Source of the DNA: Anaeromyxobacteraceae bacterium | GTDB lineage: Bacteria; Myxococcota; Myxococcia; Myxococcales; Anaeromyxobacteraceae | NCBI GenBank assembly: GCA_027349605.1 | Contig: DAIEMM010000109.1 | Span: 1 to 8,195 of the forward strand | DNA: 8,195 nucleotides | Reading direction: 5' to 3' | Shown here: in pieces, positions 1 to 6,510 of the stretch | How positions within the stretch are numbered: position 1 is the stretch's first letter | Layout of the letters: each line of letters starts with the position of its first letter | Made by a program: the position numbers and the translations under genes | Notes under the pieces: model-generated | What the model saw: the letters and a program-made list of their open reading frames with translations, nothing else | Database searches by the model: none | Told to the model about the DNA's origin: nothing

Positions 1-1623
1 TCGCTTCGCGAGGACGAGACCTCGCGCCGCTGCAACTGGCGGATCGCCCAGAGCCACCCGTTCGAGAGCTGGGGAGACGCCCGGTCCCGCGAGGGTGTGG
101 TCTCCCTGGTCCAGCCGCTCATCGCACCGCTCCACGAGAGCACCACCTCCATCGACCTGCTCGCCGCCTTCCTCGACGAGGGTGCTCTTGGCGCCATGCG
201 GCACGTGAAGGACCATTGGTCGGCGCGCAGCGGGCTCGACCCGGCCGGCTTCGAGGCCCAGTGGGACCGCTGGCTCCGCCAGGGCGTCATGACGGGGACC
301 GCCGAGCCCGTGGAGGATGCCCCCGTCGACCTGGCCGCCGTGGCCTCGGCGCTGGGTCGCCTCCCCGGCGCGAAGTTCGAGGGACTCGAGCTCGCCCTCG
401 CCCCGTCCTACGGCCTCTTCGACGGCCGCTTCGCCGGCAACGCCTGGCTGCAGGAGCTGCCCGACCCCATCACCAAGGTGAGCTGGGACAACGCCGCATA
501 CCTCTCCGAGGCCACCGCGAAGCGGCTCGGCGTCGGGAGCGGGCAGGTGGTCACGCTGGCGCTGGGGAGCCGCAGCGTCCAGGCGCCGGTCCACGTCATG
601 CCCGGACACGCCGACGACGCGGTCACCCTGGCCCTCGGCTACGGCCGCACCGACGGCTCGGCGGTCTCGAAGGGCGTGGGCGTGGACGCCTACCGCCTGC
701 GCGACGCCGGCGCCTGGTTCGTGCCCGGCCTCACGGTGACCGCAGGGAAGGGGAAGCACAAGTTCGCCGTCGCCCAGGGGCACTTCGCCATGGAAGGGCG
801 CCCCCTGGCCATCGACTTCACCACGAGGCAATGGGGCGAGGACGAGGGGCGCGGGGAGCTCGACCACCTGCGCGGCACGCCGGCCACGGCCCAGCCCCCG
901 GTCGACTACTCGAAGCAGGAATACGCCTGGGGCATGTCGGTCGACCTCTCGCGCTGCACGGGCTGCAACGCCTGCGTCATCGCCTGCCAGGAGGAGAACA
1001 ACATCGCCACGGTCGGCAAGGAGCAGGTGGCGAAGGGCAGGATCATGCACTGGATCCGCACCGACCGGTACTTCTCCGGGCCGGCCGCCGACCCCGAGAC
1101 CATCGCGCAGCCGGTGATGTGCCAGCACTGCGAGACCGCTCCCTGCGAGTACGTCTGCCCGGTGAACGCCACCGTCCACTCCGACGAGGGCCTGAACGAG
1201 ATGGTCTACAACCGGTGCGTCGGGACCCGGTACTGCTCCAACAACTGCCCGTACAAGGTTCGCCGGTTCAACTTCCTCAACTGGCGTCCCGAGGTCCCGG
1301 ACGTCGAGACCCTCCTCTTCAACCCGGACGTCACGGTGCGCTCCCGCGGCGTGATGGAGAAGTGCACCTACTGCGTCCAGCGCATCGAGGGCGCGCGCAT
1401 CGACGCCCGCTCCGCCGGGAAGAAGATCGGCTTCGTCCAGTCCGCCTGCCAGCAGGCCTGCCCGGCCGAGGCCATCGTGTTCGGAAACCTGAACGACCCG
1501 CAGTCGCGGGTGAAGAAGCTGCACGAGGACGCGCGCCGCTACGACCTCCTCCACGAGCTCGGGACGCGGCCCCGCACCGCCTACCTGGTCAAGATCCGCA
1601 ACCCCAACCCGGACCTGGCATGA
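1..1623 (+). CDS. actB: Alternative complex III iron-sulfur subunit ActB (5' end outside window)
   Basis: The frame is open from base 1, so the N-terminus lies upstream and 540 residues are visible (numbered here from base 1). ActB is the large peripheral subunit of alternative complex III: a molybdopterin-oxidoreductase-like domain without the cofactor, fused to a ferredoxin-like domain that carries electrons from the quinol site towards the c haems. The first ~280 visible residues look like the end of the molybdopterin-like region, including a dinucleotide-binding-type beta domain near residues 150-250. From residue ~312 there are four cysteine groups: C319/C322/C325/C329, C374/C377/C382/C386, C406/C412/C416 and C455/C458/C483/C487. 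This 4+4+3+4 pattern fits three [4Fe-4S] and one [3Fe-4S] cluster, as known for the family. The third group, CVGTRYCSNNCPYK, is highly characteristic. Any signal peptide or lipidation site would be upstream. The TGA stop overlaps the actC start (ATGA). A polysulfide or nitrate reductase is the alternative, but the neighbours rule that out. Confidence 0.95.
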   Translation, partial: SLREDETSRRCNWRIAQSHPFESWGDARSREGVVSLVQPLIAPLHESTTSIDLLAAFLDEGALGAMRHVKDHWSARSGLDPAGFEAQWDRWLRQGVMTGTAEPVEDAPVDLAAVASALGRLPGAKFEGLELALAPSYGLFDGRFAGNAWLQELPDPITKVSWDNAAYLSEATAKRLGVGSGQVVTLALGSRSVQAPVHVMPGHADDAVTLALGYGRTDGSAVSKGVGVDAYRLRDAGAWFVPGLTVTAGKGKHKFAVAQGHFAMEGRPLAIDFTTRQWGEDEGRGELDHLRGTPATAQPPVDYSKQEYAWGMSVDLSRCTGCNACVIACQEENNIATVGKEQVAKGRIMHWIRTDRYFSGPAADPETIAQPVMCQHCETAPCEYVCPVNATVHSDEGLNEMVYNRCVGTRYCSNNCPYKVRRFNFLNWRPEVPDVETLLFNPDVTVRSRGVMEKCTYCVQRIEGARIDARSAGKKIGFVQSACQQACPAEAIVFGNLNDPQSRVKKLHEDARRYDLLHELGTRPRTAYLVKIRNPNPDLA

Positions 1624-3026
1624 CTCCTCCAGCACAGGCCGTAGCCGAGCGCGACGCGCTCGCCCCCATGCCGCTCATCGCGGGCCACCCCACCGACACC
1701 CAGCTCAACACCGAGTTGCTGGCGCCCATCTTCTCCCCCACTCCACGGGCCTGGAAGATGCTGGTCGGGATGGCGGCGACGGGCTCCGCCATGCTCGCCA
1801 TCGGGCTCACCGTCACCATCGCCCGCGGCATCGGCATGTGGGGCAACAACCAGCCAGTGGGCTGGGCCTACGACATCATCAACTTCGTCTGGTGGATCGG
1901 CATCGGCCACGCCGGAACGCTGATCTCGGCCATCCTTCTGCTCTTCCAGCAGAAGTGGCGCACCTCGATCAACCGGTTCGCCGAGGCGATGACCATCTTC
2001 GCGGTCATGCAGGCGGCCATGTTCCCGCTGGTGCACACCGGCCGCCCCTGGTTCGCCATCTACTGGCTCTTCCCGTACCCGAACACCATGGGCATCTGGC
2101 CCAATTTCAAGAGCCCTCTCATCTGGGACGTGTTCGCGGTCTCCACCTACTTCACCATCTCGCTCCTCTTCTGGTACCTCGGACTCCTCCCCGACCTGGC
2201 CACGCTTCGCGACACCGCCAAGCGGAAGGGCCAACGCATCGCCTACGGCATCTTCGCGCTCGGGTGGAAGGGTTCCTCGCGCCACTGGCAGCACTACCGG
2301 ATCGGCTACCTGATCCTGGCGGGCATCTCCACCCCGCTCGTCCTCTCGGTGCACTCCATCGTGAGATTCGACTTCGCCGTGTCCCTGCTCCCGGGCTGGC
2401 ACACCACCATCTTCCCGCCCTACTTCGTGGCCGGCGCCGTGTTCGGCGGCTTCGCCATGGTGCTGACCCTCATCATCCCGGCGCGCAAGGCCTTCCACTT
2501 CGAGAACGTCATCACCAGCCGCCACCTGGAGAACATGGCCAAGGTGATGCTCGTGACCTCCATGATCGTGAGCTACGGCTACCTCATGGAGAACTTCATG
2601 GCCTGGTACAGCGCCAATCCATACGAGTCGTTCCTGTTCTTCAACACCCGCGTCAAGGGACCCTACGCGCCGATCTACTGGATGATGATCGTGTTCAACG
2701 TGATCGTTCCCCAGACCTTCTGGTGGAAGCGGGCCCGCACCAGCGTGGCCTGGCTCTGGATCGCCTCCATCCTGGTGGGCATCGGGATGTGGGCCGAGCG
2801 CTTCGTCATCATCGTCATCTCCCTCCATCGCGATTTCCTGCCCTCGTCGTGGGGCATGTACGCCCCCACCTGGGTGGACTGGTTCATCTTCCTCGGGACC
2901 ATCTCCTTCTTCTCGCTCCTCTTCCTCCTCTTCCTGCGGTTCGTGCCCTCGGTGGCCATCGCCGAGGTGAAGGAGCTGAACCACGAGATGCAGCACGAGA
3001 AGGCTCACGCCGGGGAGCACGCATGA
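1620..3026 (+). CDS. actC: Alternative complex III membrane subunit ActC (NrfD/PsrC family)
   Basis: This is a 468-residue polytopic membrane protein of the NrfD/PsrC family, normal length for ActC. About ten hydrophobic helices can be seen, near residues 47-69, 84-110, 122-140, 168-190, 227-247, 264-287, 305-328, 350-367, 377-400 and 417-441. The family forms two four-helix bundles and holds the quinol oxidation site, which docks on the last [4Fe-4S] cluster of ActB. Polar residues inside the helices that fit quinol binding or proton transfer are H97 (GIGHAGT), H139 (LVHTGRPW), D170 (IWDVFAVS), D251 (VRFDFAVS) and R394 (WAERFVI). Their roles are inferred from family knowledge, not shown here. 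The C-terminus is a short charged, His-rich cytoplasmic-looking tail. The ATG at 1620 overlaps the actB stop by four bases and has only a weak ribosome-binding site, so translation is probably coupled to actB. Upstream in the same frame the DNA is an actB shadow, so this start is preferred. Confidence 0.95.
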   Translation: MTPPAQAVAERDALAPMPLIAGHPTDTQLNTELLAPIFSPTPRAWKMLVGMAATGSAMLAIGLTVTIARGIGMWGNNQPVGWAYDIINFVWWIGIGHAGTLISAILLLFQQKWRTSINRFAEAMTIFAVMQAAMFPLVHTGRPWFAIYWLFPYPNTMGIWPNFKSPLIWDVFAVSTYFTISLLFWYLGLLPDLATLRDTAKRKGQRIAYGIFALGWKGSSRHWQHYRIGYLILAGISTPLVLSVHSIVRFDFAVSLLPGWHTTIFPPYFVAGAVFGGFAMVLTLIIPARKAFHFENVITSRHLENMAKVMLVTSMIVSYGYLMENFMAWYSANPYESFLFFNTRVKGPYAPIYWMMIVFNVIVPQTFWWKRARTSVAWLWIASILVGIGMWAERFVIIVISLHRDFLPSSWGMYAPTWVDWFIFLGTISFFSLLFLLFLRFVPSVAIAEVKELNHEMQHEKAHAGEHA

Positions 3027-3553
3027 CCGCCCCGCGCGTCGTCCTCGGAAAGTACCCGTCGGTGGACTCCCTTTACGGGGCCGCCCGGGCCCTGCAGGCG
3101 GCCGGCCACTCCGCCCTCGACTTCTACTCCCCGTACCCGCTGCCCGGGTCGGACGAGGTGCTCCGGCTGAAGAAGTCGCCGGTTCCCTTCGTTGCCGGCA
3201 CGGCCGCCCTGATCGGCGTGGTCTCCGGCGTGCTCATGCAGTGGTGGATGAACGACGTCGACTACGCCATCAACGTCGCCAACCGGAGCGTCGTCCCCTC
3301 GCCGACCTGGATGCCAGTGACCTTCGAGCTCGGCGTCCTCCTCGCCGGCGTCTCGATCTTCTTCGGCCTGATGGCGATCTTCCGCTTCCCGCGCCCGTAC
3401 GACCCGCTCTTCGAGGTCGAGGCCTTCCGGTCCGCCACCATCGACACCCTCTGGCTGTCGGTGGCGGTGAAGGCCGACGAGGTCCCTGGCGTGTCCGAGG
3501 AGCTGCGCAAGCTCGGCGCCGCGCAGGTCGAGCTGGTCCCGGAGGAAGCATGA
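3023..3553 (+). CDS. actD: Alternative complex III subunit ActD (DUF3341 type)
   Basis: This 176-residue protein matches the usual size and layout of ActD. A soluble N-terminal domain of ~50 residues starts with VVLGKYPSVDSLYGAARAL and includes the DFYSPYPLPG segment typical of DUF3341. Two transmembrane helices follow (about 54-74 and 100-120), joined by a loop containing MNDVDYAINVANR, and a C-terminal soluble part follows PRPYDPLFEVEAFR. ActD is a structural membrane subunit of alternative complex III with no cofactor, and no Cys or haem motif is present. Its soluble domains are thought to lie on the cytoplasmic side. The ATG overlaps the actC stop (ATGA), and GGGGAG at 3012-3017 lies five bases upstream as a good ribosome-binding site. 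The family assignment is strong because of both sequence and position; the exact role of the subunit is not known from the sequence. Confidence 0.93.
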   Translation: MTAPRVVLGKYPSVDSLYGAARALQAAGHSALDFYSPYPLPGSDEVLRLKKSPVPFVAGTAALIGVVSGVLMQWWMNDVDYAINVANRSVVPSPTWMPVTFELGVLLAGVSIFFGLMAIFRFPRPYDPLFEVEAFRSATIDTLWLSVAVKADEVPGVSEELRKLGAAQVELVPEEA

Positions 3554-4119
3554 GGGCGCTCCCCATCCTGGCGCTCGCGCTCGTCACCGCCGGCTGCGAA
3601 TGGGTGAACCCCATGATGCAGCAGCCCAAGGTGAAGCCCTACCGCAAGAGCGTCTTCTACCCCGACCAGATCGCCATGCGGGCGCCCCCTGCCGGGACGG
3701 TCCCCGCCGGGTCTCCCGTCGAGGTGGCGGCCCTCACCGGCCGGAACCCCGACGGAACGCCGGTGGCCCGCATACCGGTGCCGGTGACGCCAGAGCTCGT
3801 CGAGCTCGGGCGCAAGCGCTTCGAGGTGTTCTGCGCGGTTTGTCACGGCGTGCTCGGCGACGGGCAGGGCCCGGTGGCCCGCAACATGTCGATCCGCCCG
3901 CCGCCCTCCCTGCTCCCCCTCGTGCAGCGCCCCGACGGCTTCTTCTTCACCGCCATCACCGAGGGTTACGGCTACATGCCCTCCTACCGTCCCTGGCTCG
4001 GCGACGAGGAGCGGTGGGCGGTGGTCGCCTACGTGCGCGCCCTCCAGCTCTCGCAGGGCACCCGCATCGAGCAGGCCCCGCCCGACGTGCGCGCGCGCCT
4101 CGAGAAGGAGAGCCGATGA
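3550..4119 (+). CDS. actE: Alternative complex III mono-haem cytochrome c subunit ActE (lipoprotein)
   Basis: This is a 189-residue exported c-type cytochrome. A short hydrophobic signal peptide (residues 1-15) ends in the lipobox-like TAGC, so C16 is probably lipidated and anchors the protein to the outer face of the inner membrane. Thr at the -3 position is less usual than Leu. The single haem site is CAVCH at 95-99, followed by GVLGDGQGPVA. M143 in GYMPSY is the likely sixth (distal) haem ligand. The C-terminal helix (EERWAVVAYVRALQ) is typical of class I cytochrome c folds. A proline-rich stretch at ~45-80 links the anchor to the haem domain. In alternative complex III this subunit passes electrons from the ActA/ActB chain towards the oxidase. 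The ATG overlaps the actD stop and has GGAGG at 3541-3545 four bases upstream. A free cytochrome c is unlikely given the lipid anchor and position. Confidence 0.94.
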   Translation: MRALPILALALVTAGCEWVNPMMQQPKVKPYRKSVFYPDQIAMRAPPAGTVPAGSPVEVAALTGRNPDGTPVARIPVPVTPELVELGRKRFEVFCAVCHGVLGDGQGPVARNMSIRPPPSLLPLVQRPDGFFFTAITEGYGYMPSYRPWLGDEERWAVVAYVRALQLSQGTRIEQAPPDVRARLEKESR

Positions 4120-5333
4120 ACGCCGCGCCATTCACCGGGGGTCGAACCCTGATGATCCGCGCCGCCTCGGTGGGCGCCGCCGGCCTGCTGGCAACCGCCG
4201 CCGGCGGTGCGCTCGACGCGCGGCGGGCCCTCTACGCCTACCTGGCCGCCTTCGTCTACTGGTCAGGCATCTCCCTCGCGGCCATGGTCTTCCTCATGGC
4301 CAACGAGGCGGCAGGCTCGAGGTGGTACGTCGTGGTCCGCCGCCTCCTCGAGAGCCTGACCTCCGTCTTCCCCTTGCTGGCCCTCCTCTTCCTTCCCGTC
4401 GCGCTGGGGGCCGGCCAGATCTTCCCCTGGGTGCACCCCGGCGACGCGGCGCACGCCCCCATCCAGCCCTGGGCGCACGGGGAGGGGAAGCTCGCCATCC
4501 ACCTGTGGGAGCACCGCCACCCCTGGATGAACCTGCCGTTCTTCCTCTTCCGGGCGGGGCTCTACTTCGCCATCTGGATCGGCGTGGCCTCGCTGATGCG
4601 CCGCTGGTCGCTGGCCCAGGACGCCGGGGGGGGAGCGGAGCTGAAGGTGAAGATGCGGAAGCTGGGTGCGGGCGGGCTGCCCTTCGTGGCCCTCGCCATC
4701 ACCTTCGCCGCCTTCGACTGGCAGATGTCCCTCTCGGCCTTCCTCTTCTCCACCATCTTCGGCGTGTACTGGTTCTCCGGGAGCCTGGTGGCCGCCATCG
4801 CCGCGCTCATCCTGGCCTCCGCCGCGGCCTCGAAGGTGGAGCCGCTCCGGAGCGCCGTCAACGCCAACCACATCCACTCGCTCGGCAAGTACCTCTTCGC
4901 CTTCACCGCCTTCTGGGCCTACATCGCCTTCTCCCAGTACCTCCTCATCTGGATCGCGAGCCTCCCCGAGGAGGTGCCCTGGTACCTGGTGCGGACCGAC
5001 ACCGGCTGGAAGGGCGTGGGCATCTTCCTGGCCCTCTTCCAGTTCGTCCTCCCCTTCCTCATCCTGATCCCGCGGGAGCGGAAGCGGAGGTGGAGGCCGC
5101 TGGTCTTCATGTCCGTCTGGATCCTGGCGGTGCACTACGTGGACATCTACTGGGTCGTCATGCCCGGGCTCTCCCCGGCCGGTCCCCGCCCCAGCTGGAT
5201 GGACCTCACGGCCTTCGCGGGCGTGGGCGGGGTCTGCGTCGCCTGGGTGGTGATGCGCCTGCGCGGGCACGCCATCCTCCCGGCCCGGGACCCGCACCTC
5301 GCCGACTCCCTCCACTACGAGCCCCAGCAATGA
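4116..5333 (+). CDS. actF: Alternative complex III membrane subunit ActF (NrfD-like)
   Basis: This is a 405-residue membrane protein with about ten hydrophobic segments (roughly 13-31, 40-62, 80-99, 139-161, 187-204, 206-236, 256-281, 300-318, 327-348 and 362-380). It matches ActF, the shorter paralogue of ActC in alternative complex III. Polar residues in or next to helices include H107, D201 (FDWQMSL), H252/H254 and K258 (NHIHSLGKYLF), H340 and D343 (HYVDIYW). In the family, ActF is thought to offer a proton path rather than the main quinol site; that is family knowledge plus inference. A periplasmic-looking loop at 100-137 is rich in His, Pro and Trp (HPGDAAHAPIQPWAHGEG). The ATG overlaps the actE stop by four bases, with AAGGAG at 4105-4110 five bases upstream. 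A run of eight Gs at 4626-4633 encodes a Gly-Gly-Gly loop, and the frame stays intact across it. Confidence 0.94.
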   Translation: MNAAPFTGGRTLMIRAASVGAAGLLATAAGGALDARRALYAYLAAFVYWSGISLAAMVFLMANEAAGSRWYVVVRRLLESLTSVFPLLALLFLPVALGAGQIFPWVHPGDAAHAPIQPWAHGEGKLAIHLWEHRHPWMNLPFFLFRAGLYFAIWIGVASLMRRWSLAQDAGGGAELKVKMRKLGAGGLPFVALAITFAAFDWQMSLSAFLFSTIFGVYWFSGSLVAAIAALILASAAASKVEPLRSAVNANHIHSLGKYLFAFTAFWAYIAFSQYLLIWIASLPEEVPWYLVRTDTGWKGVGIFLALFQFVLPFLILIPRERKRRWRPLVFMSVWILAVHYVDIYWVVMPGLSPAGPRPSWMDLTAFAGVGGVCVAWVVMRLRGHAILPARDPHLADSLHYEPQQ

Positions 5334-5704
5334 GCGACCAGAGCCACCCCCCGGCCACCCGGGCCGAGCCCGATCGCATCGGCACGCCGCGCATCGTCGC
5401 CGTGGGCGCCGCGGCGCTGATCCTCTTCGCGGTCGCCGCCTGGGTCACCATCCGTTACGGGTACGACCGCACCCGCTCCGAGGTGCTCCCCGACGGGCCG
5501 GCCGCCCCGCCGTCCGAGATCGGCCTGAACAAGATCGGCATCGTCGAGCAGCGGCTCTTCAGCCTCGCGGTCGAGCCCGCGGAGTGGCGGCAGCAGCAGG
5601 TCCACCGGCTCCACACGTGGGGCTGGGTCGACCGCAAGGCCGGCATCGTCCACGCCCCCATCGACGAGGCCATGGCCCGGGTCGCCCGCGGAGACCGCCC
5701 GTGA
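5330..5704 (+). CDS. Small single-helix membrane protein of the ACIII-caa3 cluster, function unknown
   Basis: This gene encodes 124 residues. A polar, Pro-rich N-terminus (1-20) is followed by one transmembrane helix (about 22-41, IVAVGAAALILFAVAAWVTI) and a soluble C-terminal part of ~80 residues that most likely faces the periplasm. There is no Cys, haem site or metal-binding cluster. The C-terminal segment holds a striking block, HTWGWVDRKAGIVHAPIDEA (95-114), followed by Met115 near the end. From memory, similar Gly-Trp-Val-Asp ... Pro-Ile-Asp-x-Ala-Met tails occur in short unnamed proteins beside SCO and cytochrome oxidase genes in other proteobacteria. The gene overlaps actF (ATGA) and the SCO gene (GTGA), so it is translated with both. 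It may be an accessory subunit of alternative complex III or an assembly factor for the oxidase. The start at 5330 is favoured by the overlap, although its ribosome-binding site is weak. It is clearly coding; its function is not known to me. Confidence 0.82.
   Translation: MSDQSHPPATRAEPDRIGTPRIVAVGAAALILFAVAAWVTIRYGYDRTRSEVLPDGPAAPPSEIGLNKIGIVEQRLFSLAVEPAEWRQQQVHRLHTWGWVDRKAGIVHAPIDEAMARVARGDRP
5689..5694 (+). promoter_or_regulatory. Ribosome-binding site supporting the GTG start of the SCO gene
   Basis: CGGAGA lies six bases before the GTG at 5701. It supports this non-ATG start, which is followed at once by a signal peptide and has no in-frame ATG nearby. Confidence 0.55.
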
Positions 5705-6510
5705 GGATCGCCGCCGCCATCGCCATCGCCCTGCTCCTCGGATTCCCGGCCGCGCCGCGCGCGGAGGACGATCCGGTGGGGCCTCCCCCGCTGGAGGGCG
5801 TGGACATCGAGGAGAAGCTGAACGCCCAGGTCCCGCTCACGGCCGCCTTCCTCGACCAGGACGGCAAGCCGGTGCGCGTCGCCGACTACCTGGGGAAGGG
5901 GAAGCCGGTGGTGCTCGCGCTGGTCTACTACGAGTGCCCCATGCTCTGCGGCCTGATCCTCGGCGGCATGGCCCGCGGCATGAAGGAGACCGGCCTCGAG
6001 CTGGGCAAGGACTACACGGCCCTCTCCATCTCCTTCGACCCCCGGGAGAAGGCGGCGCAGGGGTTCGTGCGGCAGAAGCACTACCTCCAGTCCTTCGACA
6101 AGACGGACCGCAAGGACGTCTGGCCCTTCCTGGTCGGGCAGGAGAAGGAGATCCGCTCGGTCACCGACGCGGTCGGATTCCACTACAAGTATGACGAGGA
6201 GACGAAGCAGTACGCCCACGGCGCGGCCATCATCGTCCTCACGCCGGACGGGCGCGTCTCCCGCTACCTGTACGGCATCGAGTTCCCCGGCCGCGACCTC
6301 CGCCTCGCGCTCGTCGAGGCCGCCGACGGCAAGGTGGGCACCAGCTTCGACCGCTTCCTGCTCACCTGCTACCGCTACGACCCGGTGGCCCGGAAGTACG
6401 TCCCCTACGCCATGGGGGTGGTGCGGGCGGGCGCCCTCCTCGTGCTCTTCGGCCTCGCCAGCACGCTCTTCGTCTTCTGGCGGCGCGAGGCGAAGGGAGC
6501 CCGCCGATGA
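5701..6510 (+). CDS. SCO1/SenC-type copper chaperone for cytochrome oxidase, C-terminally anchored
   Basis: This 269-residue protein has a thioredoxin-like fold. SCO proteins carry copper to the CuA site of oxidase subunit II and/or keep its cysteines reduced. The copper ligands are visible: CPMLC (C79 and C83) in YYECPMLCG, and H173 in YAHGAAIIVLTPDG. An N-terminal signal peptide (1-21, ending PRA before EDD) exports the protein. After the core there is a C-terminal extension with LTCYRYDP (C223) and a transmembrane helix at about 239-260 followed by RREAKGARR. This differs from classical Sco1, which has an N-terminal anchor; the C-terminal anchor appears to mark the branch found next to alternative complex III. 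The gene starts with GTG at 5701, overlapping the previous stop (GTGA), and ends four bases into coxB. Its place just before coxB fits a role in CuA loading. Confidence 0.92.
   Translation: MRIAAAIAIALLLGFPAAPRAEDDPVGPPPLEGVDIEEKLNAQVPLTAAFLDQDGKPVRVADYLGKGKPVVLALVYYECPMLCGLILGGMARGMKETGLELGKDYTALSISFDPREKAAQGFVRQKHYLQSFDKTDRKDVWPFLVGQEKEIRSVTDAVGFHYKYDEETKQYAHGAAIIVLTPDGRVSRYLYGIEFPGRDLRLALVEAADGKVGTSFDRFLLTCYRYDPVARKYVPYAMGVVRAGALLVLFGLASTLFVFWRREAKGARR

Noticed and set aside
97..99. GTG as the start codon of actB
   Set aside because: The frame is open and ActB-like from base 1, so the true start lies before the window.
216..1619. Plus-strand open frame in the actC frame extending back through actB
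   Set aside because: The segment before 1620 translates to Arg/Pro/Gly-rich noise out of frame with actB; ActC begins at the ATG at 1620, so this is not an ActB-ActC fusion.
1..1623. Molybdenum enzyme such as polysulfide, nitrate or formate reductase
   Set aside because: The fused molybdopterin-like and four-cluster ferredoxin layout, the CVGTRYCSNNCP motif and the actC-actF neighbours identify ActB, which lacks the molybdenum cofactor.
1581..3020. Long open frame on the minus strand opposite actC (479 codons)
   Set aside because: The translation is a low-complexity Glu/Asp/Gly/His-rich product typical of the reverse complement of a GC-rich membrane-protein gene, and actC on the other strand is clearly real.
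3262..4131. Minus-strand open frame opposite actD/actE
   Set aside because: Spans two real genes in antisense, has no family resemblance and is rich in Arg, Gly, Glu and His as expected of a shadow.
4666..5067. Ser/Pro-rich plus-strand open frame inside actF
   Set aside because: Low-complexity Ser/Pro/Arg product from an off-frame reading of GC-rich actF codons; no independent evidence of expression.
4263..5330. Minus-strand open frame opposite actF (355 codons)
   Set aside because: Same composition artefact; no recognisable domain, and actF fully explains the region.
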